The notes under the pieces are model-generated. The model was not told the DNA's origin. It saw only the letters and a list, made by a program, of their open reading frames with translations, and ran no database searches. This document shows positions 24,669 to 37,517 of a DNA stretch of 64,000 nt, in pieces; positions within the stretch are counted from its first letter, which is position 1; every line of letters begins with the position of its first letter. A program made the translations under genes and the position numbers. Location: positions 30,494,449 to 30,558,448 of the forward strand of contig NC_134515.1 in the NCBI RefSeq assembly GCF_027942865.1. Direction: 5' to 3'. Origin of the DNA: Odontesthes bonariensis (lineage: Eukaryota; Chordata; Actinopteri; Atheriniformes; Atherinopsidae).

Positions 24669-25617
24669 ATGGTTCTGCCATCTTTACTGCTTTATATACT
24701 GTTGGAAGTCCTGGCTGTAAACTGTAAGTAAGCTTTTTCAAAATAAATTAGTATTTTTTATTTTCCAGTATCATGAGAGGCTTTTAGTGAATTTACAATG
24801 GCAGGAAATAGATGGGATGTTTGGAGTAAATATTCCAAACATCCTGAAAGACAACATAATCACGGTTTTGAGTTCATAAACGGAGTGTACATGAAACTGT
24901 ATCACTGTTATTTATTTATCTTATTGGTGTCTCTTCTATTATTTTTTTTAAGACATAGTTTTTAGCACCTTTGTCATTCACAGTTCTGATGGTCCACTGA
25001 GAGAAAACGTGTGGCTCAGAGACTTTTCACATCTGGGTATGATTGAGCACCATACCACCTTAAATCATACACTACACAAGCAGAGTAATAGCTAAGAAGA
25101 GAATGGGCAAGTGTTATCTTTTTAAATGAAAAGATGAGAATATTTCAGAAAAGATCCAATCAATACATCATTTTTTCTTTGTGATATTTTCAAGATCAAG
25201 GTAGTTTTTGAGCTGTAGAATTCAGTGCAAGCCTTAATGATATGGGGTTATGTCTTGTAAATAGTCTTAATTGCACTGGTTGTTTAATTTAAAACTGTAA
25301 TATACTATTAGGAATCTAGTAAATACCATGCACACGGATACCCTGTACAACAATTAAGAGCTTTAGAAAAGAAAAGGTGAGTAAAAGTGAACTTACAAAA
25401 AGGCTAACAAGGCAAATAATTATGTCACAAAAATAAAACATATTGGGAAACTCTAATAATCTACAAAAACATCTAAAACAACACAAGAACTTTTAGATTA
25501 ACTTAACAGGTATAGTTTCTTGAAAAAAACTTTCAATTTGTCCTATGCCTATGCCTCTTTTGAAAATACAGATGTAAAAAAATAAAACATGAAAAAACAA
25601 TATGATAAAAATCTTAT

Positions 25618-25682
<65 letters not shown>

Positions 25683-28600
25683 ATATTTCTATTTCCATTT
25701 CAAGGCAGATTCTATACAACTGAGACTATTTGTTGAAGGTTAAGTTCCACGTTACATAATGCTCTCTAGTGCACAGGCATGTGTGCGTTAATCTCAGACA
25801 CCCAATCAATGCTGTGTGTAACGTATAGAGTTACCATTTTGTTCCTGAGAGGCACCACAGCGACTCATTATAGCTTCAGATCAGTATCTGTGACGCTAAT
25901 GAGCTACAGTTTCATCCTTGACAGCCATTTGCGTGCTTGAAATTGCTATCAGTCACAGTGATCTACAACTTTGGTTTTCTCCATTAAGTATTAACAATGT
26001 CAATACTCTCAGGGACTTTCAGGGCGTACCCTGCCTAACACCCTGTGACACCAGCGATAGGCTCCAGCCCCCTGAAGGTATAAAAAATAGATGAATGGAT
26101 AGATACTCTCATTGTCCTGAGAATCACTTTAGACATAGCCTACTGGGGTCCTGAGAGCAAGTGTCTTGAATGCAAAACATTTAGGACTTGGCCGACAAAG
26201 ACTGAATAAGTAGGTGTGTTATTAACATTTCCAGCAGCTAATCAGGTCGATTGTGAGACCTTTGGTGTGTAATATGATTTTCAACACTTTTCTGTCAAAG
26301 GTGTTGTTCAGTAGCTCCAAATCTCCCTTGAGATTTTCAAATATTCTATTTTTAACCTTAATGAGTCAGTACTTGGGGCTGCACGGTGGTGTGGTGGTTA
26401 GCACTTAAAATTGTCCTGAGGTGTGAGCGTGTGTGTGGTTGTTAGTCTCGTTTGTCTCTGTGTGGCCCTGTGATGGACCGGCGACCTGTCCAGGGTGTAC
26501 CCTGCCTCTCGCCTGATGACCGCTGGCCCGCAACCCGACTGACGGATTAAGTGGGTATAGAAAATGGATGGAGTCAGTACTTTTAAATGACACTTACATT
26601 AATTTTACTGAAATATTACAAGATCAAATTTTTCATTCGCGCTAACACACCTTCAATTATTCTCAAACTGACCTAGATGCAAATGAAAGGAAAATGATTC
26701 CCTGTCAGGAAGATGATTTGTGACAGGAAACACATCTCTGAATTAAAACTGCTTTAAAACTAACAGTTTTGGCAAACAAACTCAGAACACCAACCTTGAA
26801 AGTCCCCCTCAAACTAAGTTTGATCCTCACTGTGGAGAAAGATGTTAAGCACCGCAGACTCCAAAGCTGAATGCCTTTTTCAAATTCATCAGTTTAAATT
26901 GGATAGAATATCTGATCTAACCGTTGGTGGACTTTTTGTGCTATAACTTCTTTTAAATACAACAAAGAGCATGAAAATTCTCATCGATTTTCTTGGTTAC
27001 CAGGGAGAAAATGAAGTGGAGACACTACCAGGCATGCTATTTAGACACATTCCTGAAAAAATTAGGCACTTTTGTTGTTTTCTGACTACTCCTGTTGTGT
27101 TTTTGGTGAGGTCAGGCTGCCCAAGTCATGAACTTTACTTAAATCTAGCTAAATATTCTTTATGCCCAAACCTGACCAAACAAAATGGAAAAAAAACTTT
27201 CCAAAAACCTCCAGAAAATTTGAATCTGGTAGCACTTTGTCTCAACAAAAAAACAAAAACAATCCAAAGCAATATTATTTTCTGACTAATTTGAAATGTA
27301 GTATTAGCAACACACTCAAAAAGGTTGTGGTCGAGGCATGTTTATCACTGTGTTACATCACTCTTCACAATAATTGTAGTTTTTCATCGTTTGGGTACCT
27401 TTGGGAAGATACTAATAGTCAGAGTTTTGCAAGATGAATTTGTATCTATTCTTGCTGAATACAAGCTGTTAGGTGCTCAACAGTTTGTGGCCTTAATTGT
27501 CTGATTCTCACCTTCATAATGTGCCATACTTTTTCAACAGGAGACAGATCTGGACTGCAGGCAGGCTGGTCAAGTAACACACTCTGTGTCTATGAAGCCA
27601 TGTTGTTGTAATATAGGCAGAATAAGGTCTGGCTTTGTCCTGCGACCTTCCATGAAAAGATGCCGCTTTAATTCTGGCATATGTCTCTCTAAAATTTTAA
27701 CACACATCTCTAAATCAATGGTACCTTCACACACATACAAGTCATCCATATCATTGTCTCTGACGCAGGCCTTTCACTTCTAATAGCCTGGATGTCTTTC
27801 TCAAACCAAACCAGACATCAGTTTTATCCCAAAAGCTGAAATGTGGGCTCGCTTGTGCTCACAGAACATTGTGGCATCTCTGTGCAGACTTAATTTATGG
27901 AATCCTCCTTGTGTAATGTAGCTTCAAGTTACATTTCTGGATGCAACAATGGCCTGTGTTGAATGAATATGGTTTTCCAAGGCACTCCCAAGCCCATGAG
28001 ACTATACTGGACATTGAGGCATGATGGTTTCTTCTGTGTCACCTGAGGGCCAAAACAGTGTTGAGTGATGTATCTGTCCATTGGAGAAAGTGAGGAATCA
28101 TGAGTGCGTGTAGGATTCGGCAGACATCTGTCTCCGCCCAAATCAGCAGTGTTGTGTTGAGAGATGTCAAACATCAAAAACCCTTAAAAGCACCGTACCG
28201 AGTAACAGTCCTGTATTTTAAATTTCAGTAAAGCCTGCTTGGCTAAGAATACCAATAAATAAGACAACCAAGTCATAAGAACTTGAACACGCTCTTATGA
28301 CTTGCTTCTTCAGTTCAGCTCAGAACTGAAGAAGCCTTTCGGATTAAAGGTGAAACGTCTTCAAGATCCAAAAAGAAGTCCAGTTGCCCTAATTCAAGGT
28401 CATGATTATGACCTGGATGACTGAGAATCTTCATCAACAGGGCAAACAAGTGGTATAATATCATAAATATAATATATAAACTGTTATAACTGGCCTACTG
28501 ATGGGCTGATGTGTTCAGTACAATTTAACTGATGTATCTGGTAAATTTAGAGGTAAGTAATAATGTAAAATGTGAGCTTCCAAAGTTCACTTGAGTGCAG

Positions 28601-31600
28601 CACTTGAGTTCATGTGATGAATTACTTTACACAACTTAAGTCAGACTTAACTCCAAACAGTTTTGCCTCTGAACTCTGTGTTAACACCAGAGAGATAATG
28701 ATGGTGAGATTCCTCCTCCCTGTGAATGCAACTGAGAGAGGAGATCGTTTTTATATCGACCTGCTGAGCGAGAAGCATCTGTGTAGTGACTTGTATTGTT
28801 CTCGCTGATGCTGCAACTGCTGTAATGAAGACTCAACCATGTTAGCAGGGAGTTTCTTTTGCTAAAGCCAGTCTGAGTTAATCTTCTTCGTGCCTCTGTG
28901 TGTGTATGTTGCAGGTCAGGATGCTCCACAGGAACGCATAGTGGGAGGCTACGCACCAGTTCCACATTCCATCAAGTATGTTGTGTCGATACAGACGACA
29001 GACCGCCAGCATTTCTGCGGGGGCTTCCTGATAAATAGATTCTGGGTAATCACAGCAGCACACTGTAATATTGGGTGAGCTTGTTTTGTTTTCTTTTGGT
29101 TTACCTCAGGTTGCCTGACCTCAGGCAGGCAGAAACACAAACTTGATGAAGTGGAAAATAAATCCCAGGACACAGTCTTCCCTTTGTGCCCTGATTTAAC
29201 TTTTTGTGAGAAATACATAGAATTTTATTGGAAGATTTTTAAAGCCATATCAGATGGTCAGTTCTGTGAATTGTCAGCACTGAAAGAAAGCACATGAAAA
29301 CAATCCCAGGACACAATGGAGCTCTGTGTTGCTGTAATCTGACACAAGCAGAATGGTGGCATCAAAGCTCACTGACAGAACACTTTCAGATGGTTTACGA
29401 GCGGTTTGGCCCGTTAGGATGCAATCATGTCAGATAATGTCTGGTCTGGTGTTTAATCCAGTTTCTAGGGTTACATCAGTACATCAGTAAACTGATATAA
29501 TATATCTTTTGTTAAATGACATACAGTATGCTGTATGTAAGCTGTTGTAAGGTTCCCAAATATCTGTGTTGCTCATTTCCCTGTGAATGAAAAACTTTGA
29601 TTGTAGTCAGTGTTGACTGACTTTTCCTAACATCGTTAGAGAGTAGAGAGATGATACCAGGTCATGCCTCAGAACAAACCCTGGAAATGATGATAAATGA
29701 TGATAAATGAACGATTACTTCAGATCTTAGAAACGCACCTTCCACAACCACCTTGTTCTCAAAGTTGTACCACCAACTCGAGGTCTGACCTGGGGTTCTA
29801 TATCATTGGAGAATGGCTTTAAAGGGATAGTTCGCCTCTTTTGACATGAAGCTGTATGACATCCCATATTAGCAATATCATTTATGAACATTGACTAACC
29901 CCCCGCTGCGTCCTGTGAGCCGAGTTCCAGCCGAGTTTTGGCGTTGACGAATGTAGTCCGGCTAGTTGGCTGGGGCTTAAAAAATAAAGCGTCTTGCTTC
30001 TTAAAACAATTTGCATTCAAGAGAGTAATACATTTGCATCACAAAATCGTTGTGCAGGAAAAAGTCAGACCTCACAACGCTTGGCACTATTTTTGCCTCC
30101 CTTGATATCAAAGCGTCCAATGTAAACCGTGCAGACCGAAGAGCAGACCGAGCACTCCCCTGCTTCCGAGCAGTAAACAACAGGTGCGGCTATCGCTAGG
30201 TGGCTGGACGCATTGATATCAAGGGAGGCAAAAATAGCGCCAAGCGATGTGAGGTCTGACTTTTTCTACATCGACGATTTTGTGATGCAAATGTATTACT
30301 CTTTTGAACGCATATTGTTTTGAGAAGCAAGACGCTTTATTTGTTTAGCCCAGCCAACTAGACGGACTACCTTCGTCAACGCCAAAACGAGGCTGGACCT
30401 CGGCTCACAGGACGCAGCGGGGGGTAAGTCAATGTTCATAAATGATATTGCTAATATGGGATGTCATACAGCTTCATGTCAAAAGAGGCGAACTATTCCT
30501 TTAAGAGGCAAGGTGTACTCCGTAACCCCTTCTGATCTTCAGCATAGTCAGAGAGTAACTCTTCATTTATGGGCAAACATGTTATGTCCTGTTAGCAAGG
30601 TTAGCACCAGCTCAGATCATAATTGATCTTGGCAAGGTCAGGTATTGCCATGGAAACAAAGAAGAGATTGGAGCACATTTTGCTGTTAAACCAAACAGAG
30701 AGTGGAGCACAATCTGACTTTTCAAGACAAAAACCCCTTGCATGTGAACGATAGATGGAAACACAATGATTAAAATACCCGTGTTCATGTGTACAGGGCC
30801 TCAGTGGTGCAGTGACTGACATTCATTCCCATAACTAGGTTTTCTTTGCTTAGAGAAAACCTGTGTTCCTCAGCGTTTCAGTCAGCGGTGACACTGTGCC
30901 AGCTTTGGAAAGATTTCATTCTGTTGTCATTCTTTTCTTGCAACTCAATTATTGGGAAAAGTCAAAGAGCTTGTCAACTCATCACTCAGCTCAGGACAGC
31001 ATTGTAATTGTTTTCTGCAGCAAGTCAGTGAAGTGGAACTGGAGAAATTACTTTCCCCTCAGTGAACATGTAAAAACATTGGCATTTAAAGGAAATCGAC
31101 ATGTGGTTCATCTGAAATTTTAGGGGGCTGCCTGTTAGAATTTCTTGAGCATAATTTGCAACACTGAAAACATTTTGAAGGAAGACTGACATTTTCAATG
31201 ATTATCTAAGGAAAAACTAGCTCCAGTTTACCTGTGGTATTTGACCGTAGACTGCATCTCAATTAGTTTCATGCTGTTGCTTGCACATAAAGCATTGCTT
31301 ATTTACTATTGATTTATTGAGAAAATATGATAGATTAATGGATACTTAATGTATTTACCATGTCCACCTCGAATTGGTGCTGATCAAATCTGTAAATCAC
31401 GATAACGGTTCTGTACCCTGACTTGGGGATCACACTCTTTCCCACATCAGAGAAAGGACAGAAATGCATTGGGTAAAAGTTTTGGGATTTCAGTTAAAAT
31501 CAAAGTACAATCCTCTCCCAACTTTACCTATGTTTTTTCTCATATCCTCCCACCCATTTTCCTTTAACAGAGGTACCCAGTTAAACACAAACATGGGACA

Positions 31601-34600
31601 CTGAGGTTCAGTGTAGCTCTTTAAACCTCTAACCAGTCTGGTCAACCCTTCTGGCTTTGTTGTAATGTAATTTACCAAATGTGGAAGACTTCTTATGAGA
31701 TGGTAAATGCTATTAGGAGAAATTTCTGTTTTCCTGACTTTATACAAGAATGGGTATGGCTCAATGTGAGATGTGTTCATATCTTCACATTTATAATGAC
31801 TGAACTGAAAAACATTTGTTACTCATAAATCTGATAAACCCAAGATCCTTTTGCTGCATGTTGTTCCCCCTCTCTCTGCCCCCTGTCTCTCTACACTGTC
31901 CTATCTAATAAAGGCATAAAAAGCCCCAAAAAATAATCAAATTAAAAAAAAGCAAGTCTCAAGTCTACCATCATTTGATGAGAAAGGCCTCTTCTGCATA
32001 GCATTTAAAGTGTAAATTTGCCACAAAATCACAATATGTATACAGGTGCACAGATCAATAAGTAAATGCAGTATTCTTAGTGGATAGTATAGGAATGGGA
32101 TAGATAACTCTTATTATGGCAAACCCATGTAGAAGCATTTCTTCTGATTGTTCAAATCTTCTCACTGCTCATAGTTTTTCCTGTAATACTTTCATATTCA
32201 CACAACAAAGCACTATGATATAGAATAATGGACTTACACAAATCTTCTATAACATTCTGATCACTCCCTTAATATTTAGTATATTTAGCCTAAAGATCAG
32301 TAACAATGTAGACAAATAACATCTGAGAGTTCCCTGGAGTGTCTAGTTTTGTGATGTTAACAAAAGAAATCAACATTTGGACTGTGTGGAATGTGGAAAG
32401 GTGTCTTTGTGGGTTGGGATTGTTTTCCAGAAATGCCTTCAGATCACATTAGATTGGTGCCTGAGGAGTTTGGGGCAGGCTGAACACCTCAGACTCTTTA
32501 TCATGTTCTTTGAGTCCTTTCATGAGCAGTTTTTGCAGGGCCTACTGCTGTCCTAGGGGAGTGCTGTTGTCAGTTTGTTGGTTTGGTTGGTCTGTAAAAA
32601 AGTTTAGGTAGTTGGAAAGTGTCAAAGTTACATCTAAGTGAATGGCAGGATGGAGGTTTTCCCATCAGAGCATTACACTGTAACAATATGAGCAGTGCCA
32701 CTCACTTTATGGGTCTGTGCATTTAATGTTGTGGTAGATCTGCATACTATTTTCAGGTGGCCAGAAACACTGCTCCAAATAAAATCCACATAACTACTGG
32801 ATGATGTAATTTGGAAAAAGTCGTGCAACTCTAGTTTTACATCATAGCACGAAAAGCACTTAGGTAATTAACCCTAATACAAGAACATTCAAGTCAAGTG
32901 GTCCAATTCCAGGAACCTAGATTGTGCAAGCTCTGTTACTGAAAGACCAAAATAGAAAACGCATCTTTCCTGCTGTTATTTTCCTTACTTTACTATCCGC
33001 CATGAAAATAGCGAAAGTCAAACTTAAAAAAACAATCATGAAATCGTTGGAAAGTGTTCTATTGTATAAAGTTTTAGGATCCTGGAACCAATGCAGCTAA
33101 ATGGAATTCAGCAGTCATTCATTTTGATGTATAAAGGATTGTTTTTTACACCCTGACATGCTGAAACTTCTTCCATAAAAAGGACAATGATGGCAATGTC
33201 AAAGCTTATGCTTAGACTTCTTTTCAAACTGTAATAAGCCTAAACCCAAGACTGCCTATAAAATATAAATAAACTCAAGAAATAAAGAGACTATATTTAA
33301 TTTCTTGCAATAAGAAATAAAATTAAAAAAAAACATTAATAGCTATTTTTTTTAGTTTGTTACTTAGCAGAGCGAGTTCATCCAAAGTGCATTAAAGCAC
33401 ATATACAAAAGCAAATAGAACAAAAGAGAGTAGATAAAATGTACAACAGAGGAAAAAGAACTGATACACATAAAAACAGACACTAACGACATCAATCATA
33501 TTTTACTGTCTTTTTTGCATATGAATAAGCTTATTCTCTTGATGAATCTTTTCAGTGAATATCAAAATGAGTTTTTACATCTATTTACTGATGTCAGGCT
33601 CATACACTCAGTTCTGCAATGACTGGGTTTTATAAAACAGAATTAGGTGTAGCTTTTCAAGTCAGGCGAAAAGTGCGTAGTGAGCTGCAGGTATCTTCCT
33701 TTTTAAAAAACTGTTCATCAACTTTGGAAAGGTGCTGATCAACATTCTTTCTAAGAATTAGCTCATAAGCTGCTGACTGTAGCAATTTTGTCCATACTTT
33801 AACACTATTTTTTTACCTTCAGGGTGAACAAAATGATGGTTGTAGCAGGAGACTACTCTTTGACCATTTACGAAGGCACAGAGCAAGAAATCCAACCCCA
33901 GTTTTTGGTACCCCACCCGGCGTACAACAGCACCACAAACAACAATGACATTATGCTTATAAAGGTATGAAAATACAAGCCTTTTTCTTAATTTATTAGA
34001 AATAGAAATAGAAAAAGAAAAATACTTTATTCATCATGATTGTATTTTAGAGGGTAACGGAAGATGTACATATCCTCAGTCGGACTGATCACTGACAACA
34101 TTGCCCACAATCTCTCCAGCTCAAGGCCCCCATCTATCTGAACAGCTACGTTTCCATCGTTCTGCTGCCCAGGCAGGACGCTGCCATAGCAGAGGGCAGA
34201 GTGTGTCGAGTGTCAGGATGGGGATACACCAGCCCAGAAGGGGGGCAGATTCCCTCCACACTTCGAACTGTCAAGCTTCCCATAATCTCCTCAGAAAAAT
34301 GTAACAGCAGTAAGTCGTTCAATGGCCGCATCACAGAAAACATGCTGTGTGCCGGTTACAGTATCGGCGGAAAGGATGCCTGTCAGGTAAGAGGGCTTTA
34401 CATTTTTTTTAGCCAGTGTATGCTTATAGGCTATATTTCTTTCCACTTTCCCAAAAGTATCAAAATAAGTTAACCCTTGGTGAAAAGTGTTCTTAGAAAT
34501 GTGTGCCTAAAACACATTATCTTTGTTAGGCAATATTAAAAAGCAAGATGCTCAAATAAGTGATTTCAGCTGCAGATTAATACACAAATTCCCAGCAATG

Positions 34601-35148
34601 AGTATTCGTGTTAGCAGAAAGAGAGAGGTGAGTGTTTCATCTGCTCACCATCCATCCCAACAACCTTCTGCTGACCCCAGTGCAGTTCAAAAACTTGGCA
34701 CCACTTTGTTCACTCACCAAACAAAAAAAAGAGATTCTGGACATAATCCAGTTAGAGAATATGTTTTCTGAGAGAAATGGTTAAGAAGCAGAAGAATATA
34801 AGACCCAGGACACTGACAAATTAAAGTACTTCATGCTGTGGTAACATAAACAACTCTTATTAGTCGCTGGTGTTACTGGATATATTAAAGTGTCCTGCTC
34901 AGCAAAATGTGACTTTAGTTGGACGCTTGACAGACCTTAATATAATCCCTTGTGTTTCCTCCATGCTGTGGTTTTAGGGGGACTCAGGAGGTCCACTTGT
35001 ATGTGATGGCCGGGTCTATGGAGTGGTGTCATGGGGGACAGGTTGTGCTGATGCCCAGTTTCCCGGGGTCTACACTGCCGTTTCTAAGTTCCGCAGATGG
35101 ATAGACAACATCATATTTAGCTACTACAGCAGATGTAAGAGGGATTGA
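24669..35148 (+). CDS. secreted trypsin-like serine protease B (S1A), 5 exons
   Basis: Coding exons: 24669-24723, 28915-29074, 33823-33964, 34120-34386, 34978-35148. They total 795 nt and 264 residues, all in phase with GT-AG introns. The signal peptide is [12 protein letters not shown]. Activation would cut after R26 in PQER/IVGG. The triad is H68 (TAAHC), D114 (NNDIML) and S211 (GDSGGP), with D205 (KDACQ) at the Asp189 position, so trypsin-like specificity is expected. Two potential N-glycosylation sites occur (NSTT, NSSK). It has the same eight core cysteines as protease A plus one in the propeptide (C19) and one in a C-terminal extension ending CKRD (C261). Introns 1 and 2 (4.2 and 4.7 kb) are inflated by repeats. 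An upstream in-frame ATG at 24534 would place about 45 polar residues before the signal peptide and was not used. Confidence 0.93.
25621..25678. repeat. (AT)29 microsatellite
   Basis: Uninterrupted AT dinucleotides in intron 1 of protease B. Confidence 0.98.
26003..26111 (+). mobile_element. short SINE-type retroposon with 9-bp duplication
   Basis: ATACTCTCA occurs at 26003-26011 and 26103-26111. The 91-bp insert holds GGCTCCAGCCCCCTGAAGG and a decayed GATG-type tail, as in the copies at 16256 and 26375. It is a 5'-truncated copy in intron 1 of protease B. Confidence 0.75.
26363..26582 (+). mobile_element. tRNA-headed SINE with GATG tail, internally deleted, 12-bp duplication
   Basis: GAGTCAGTACTT is repeated exactly at 26363-26374 and 26571-26582. 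The 196-bp insert starts GGGGCTGCACGGTGGTGTGG, a tRNA-like A-box head, then passes directly into the 3' body (GACCTGTCCAGGGTGTACCC) and ends GTATAGAAAATGGATG. A tRNA-like B-box is absent, so the copy lacks an internal segment. Confidence 0.85.
27430..27900 (-). pseudogene. decayed Tc1/mariner-type transposase
   Basis: On the minus strand several frames carry pieces of a Tc1/mariner-like transposase. The RHLF and LERHMP segments are near 27660-27720, and a degenerate catalytic [10 protein letters not shown] motif is encoded near 27540-27560. Stops and deletions interrupt it throughout. The sequence at 27900-28190 continues as repeat-like DNA that I cannot classify. It lies in intron 1 of protease B. 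Confidence 0.55.
28269..28365 (+). repeat. cluster of three hairpins with hammerhead-like core
   Basis: Two perfect 12-bp-arm hairpins lie side by side: CAAGTCATAAGA / TCTTATGACTTG, and CTTCTTCAGTTC / GAACTGAAGAAG. The second arm runs into CTGAAGA, a CCTTT/AAAGG stem, and GAAACGTCTTC. CTGANGA-stem-GAAA is the conserved core of hammerhead ribozymes, which are known from Penelope-like retroelements. A complete three-way junction with a legal cleavage site could not be drawn. Confidence 0.5.
29075..29818. other. intron 2 of protease B, 5' part
   Basis: Non-coding; nothing classifiable seen. Confidence 0.4.
29819..30504. mobile_element. 686-bp foldback element with TTAA ends
   Basis: TTAA occurs at both ends (29819-29822 and 30501-30504), followed inward by AAGGGATAGTTCGCCTCTTT on the left and a near-identical reverse complement on the right. 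The match continues for about 290 bp on each side around a loop of roughly 100 bp (about 30115-30210). Arms differ by only scattered substitutions. It carries no transposase. TTAA target sites suggest a piggyBac-type non-autonomous element (inference). Confidence 0.85.
30505..31852. other. intron 2 of protease B, middle part
   Basis: No coding or repeat signature that I can support. Confidence 0.4.
31853..31935 (+). repeat. SINE family 1, 3' half
   Basis: GCTGCATGTTGTTCCCCC through CTAATAAAGGCATAAAAAGC matches the 3' half of the copy at 38355-38541. The tRNA-like head is missing (5' truncation). Confidence 0.8.
31936..33822. other. intron 2 of protease B, 3' part
   Basis: AT-rich non-coding DNA. 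The stretch at about 32330-32830 has the look of a decayed repeat, but I cannot assign it. Confidence 0.35.
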
Positions 35149-37517
35149 AGTTTAGTGTTAACTGATTTTTGACCTGACATTCTTATTCAACTGTTGCCTT
35201 CTTTGATCAAATGTTATGTTCGTTTTACCATTTGTTCACATTTGAGGACATGATCATATGTTAAAGAGGATGTTCCACATTTTGAGAAGTTGCTTTATTT
35301 GCTTTCTTGCTGAGAGCTAAATGTAAAGATTGATACCTCTTCTATATTTGCGGTATATTTTATATTTTATAGATGAAGCTAGACACAGCAGTATGTTAGT
35401 TTAATTTAGATTAGCTTAGCATAAAGGCTGGAAAATGGCCAAGAGAAGAGCAAAAGTTTTGCCACCTAAAATAACTAAGACCTCAAAAATTTCATGGTGC
35501 TTCAAGTGAGAGTTGTACCGTGGATTTTTGCACTGTCACTTTAGACGGTTGTTTACTATGTCACTTCACTGTTACCATCAGAAGTCACAAGAAATATCCC
35601 TTTATGACTGTGTGTACAAAAACTAAAGCATAAAAACTCTTTTCACACACAAAATGTCAGGCAAAACAAGACATGCAAACCATATTTCCACAACACTAAG
35701 ATTGATGTGCCATATCACTGACTTTAAAAATCACAGCTTTCAAAGCCTTGAGAATCCTTTGTGAATTAATCAATTGAGAAAACTGTCAAAATTCAAATTG
35801 CAAATGGAAAGTTTTTGCTTTTTTTTTTGTCTTCCAGTCCAGAAAATTTGAGGTTCTAATGTAGGATAATTTTTTTTGTTTGTGGGTTGGTTGTACTCAA
35901 TGGAAAATAAAGCATCAAATGATAAAAAAATGTATTTAATTTTGATCAGTAGCAACTTTATAAGACAATATATGCATACAGGATTTCTCTTGTCAGTTTG
36001 GTTGTGCGTTAACGCAGCTACCCTTATAGTGTCTCAATGCGGGAGGATAGTAAAACAGCTGTTTTTTTAATGATATCTGATCATTTGGTTTTTGGAATGG
36101 AGCTGACTTAGGTAGTTATGATCATTGCCTTTTTCACATGATTTATTTTTTTTATCATGTCGATATAAGTCTGGCACTATGTAGAAAGCACCTTGAAAAG
36201 AGTTGAGAGTTGAGCGAATTCATGGAATGTGGCAAAAGGAAAAAAAAAAGACCTGGTGTATTGAAACAATAGACTAAATTGTATTGTTATCTTGTTTTAT
36301 ACACAAATAAATTACTCATCATCCCTCGTCCCACCCACTGTGTGGCTCATTTCTTTATGTAGAATAAGAAAGATGACATCGCAGTTCGGAGGCTTGTTGT
36401 CACTGTATTCTTTTTAACCTCCTATAACAGACCTGACAGGTTGTTTGGACAGATTAGAATCAAAGTTATCCTCGTTCTCTGTCTATTCAAGTCAATAGAG
36501 CTACTACAGGCAGACAGTAATAAGTCACTGCATTATAAATTATTTACAACATCCACCAACCCATTTGATCGAAGTCTCGGTTGCTTGTCACCTGCCTCCC
36601 TCAAACAACTGAGGAATTATCCCAAAACTGGAATACCTACATGAAATATGCGGAGAGCAATCTGTGTCATGGCTTTGAGGAATTATTTGACTCCTTTTTC
36701 CTCCTAATGATGCGGCAGCCTCAGCCAACAGGGATTACTGTAAAGACGAGCAGTCAGAAAGCCAGGTGAAATCAGTACAGACTGCATCACACCTGATACG
36801 TGTTGGGGGATCACAACATAATGAATAGGTGATGGCCTACATCAGAGCAAGCTCTGATTTCACTGCTTGGCCATGTTTATTCGGTCCTAATGGGTATGTC
36901 AGTGATCCCGTTGATTGATGGATTTCTTCCTCTTTTATGTCATTGATTTTACAAGCTTAGTTCCATGAATGTAGAGTTCCTTTGTTCTGGTTTGAGGAAA
37001 TCTCTCTGCAGAGTGTTAAAGTATATCACCTGATATGGTTAATGCTGAGCTTCCTATATGCTTGCTGGGTTACAAAAAAAAAAGCAATCCCTTTTGCTGT
37101 GTTGTATGGAATAGAACTGATTTAGGTAAACAAATTGCAGCTATTACCTGAATAGCTTCTCCCAGTGGACAATGCTTTGTGGAAGACGAAACATTTTACA
37201 ATAATAATGGCTTCCTTTCCCCCAAACTAGGTGTCAGTATTCCTTGACTTCCACTATGTGTTGCTCATTTAAAGGTTACTTCATTGCCTCAGAAAGAATT
37301 TTGGGGTTGAATTTAGATGATGCTTAAAGAAGTACATACACAATAATTTAATTGCATTTTTAGTCTTAAAATATAAAATGACATATTCCTTTAATCTAGG
37401 TTAATTTAAGACATGTAAATAAAGCAAAGAAAAAAAGAAAATATATAAAATAAATTAATTGGTATTTATCAGTCAATAAATTAATGCCTTTGAAATAAAT
37501 TTTTTTGAAGGACGTGA
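35149..37517. other. 3' flank of protease B and intergenic DNA
   Basis: Candidate polyadenylation hexamers AATAAA occur at 35906-35911 and near 36305. The short ORFs have no recognisable homology. No gene seen. Confidence 0.4.

Noticed and set aside
36441-36769. Two overlapping plus-strand ORFs downstream of protease B
   Set aside because: No signal, domain or splice evidence, and the length is expected by chance in this composition.
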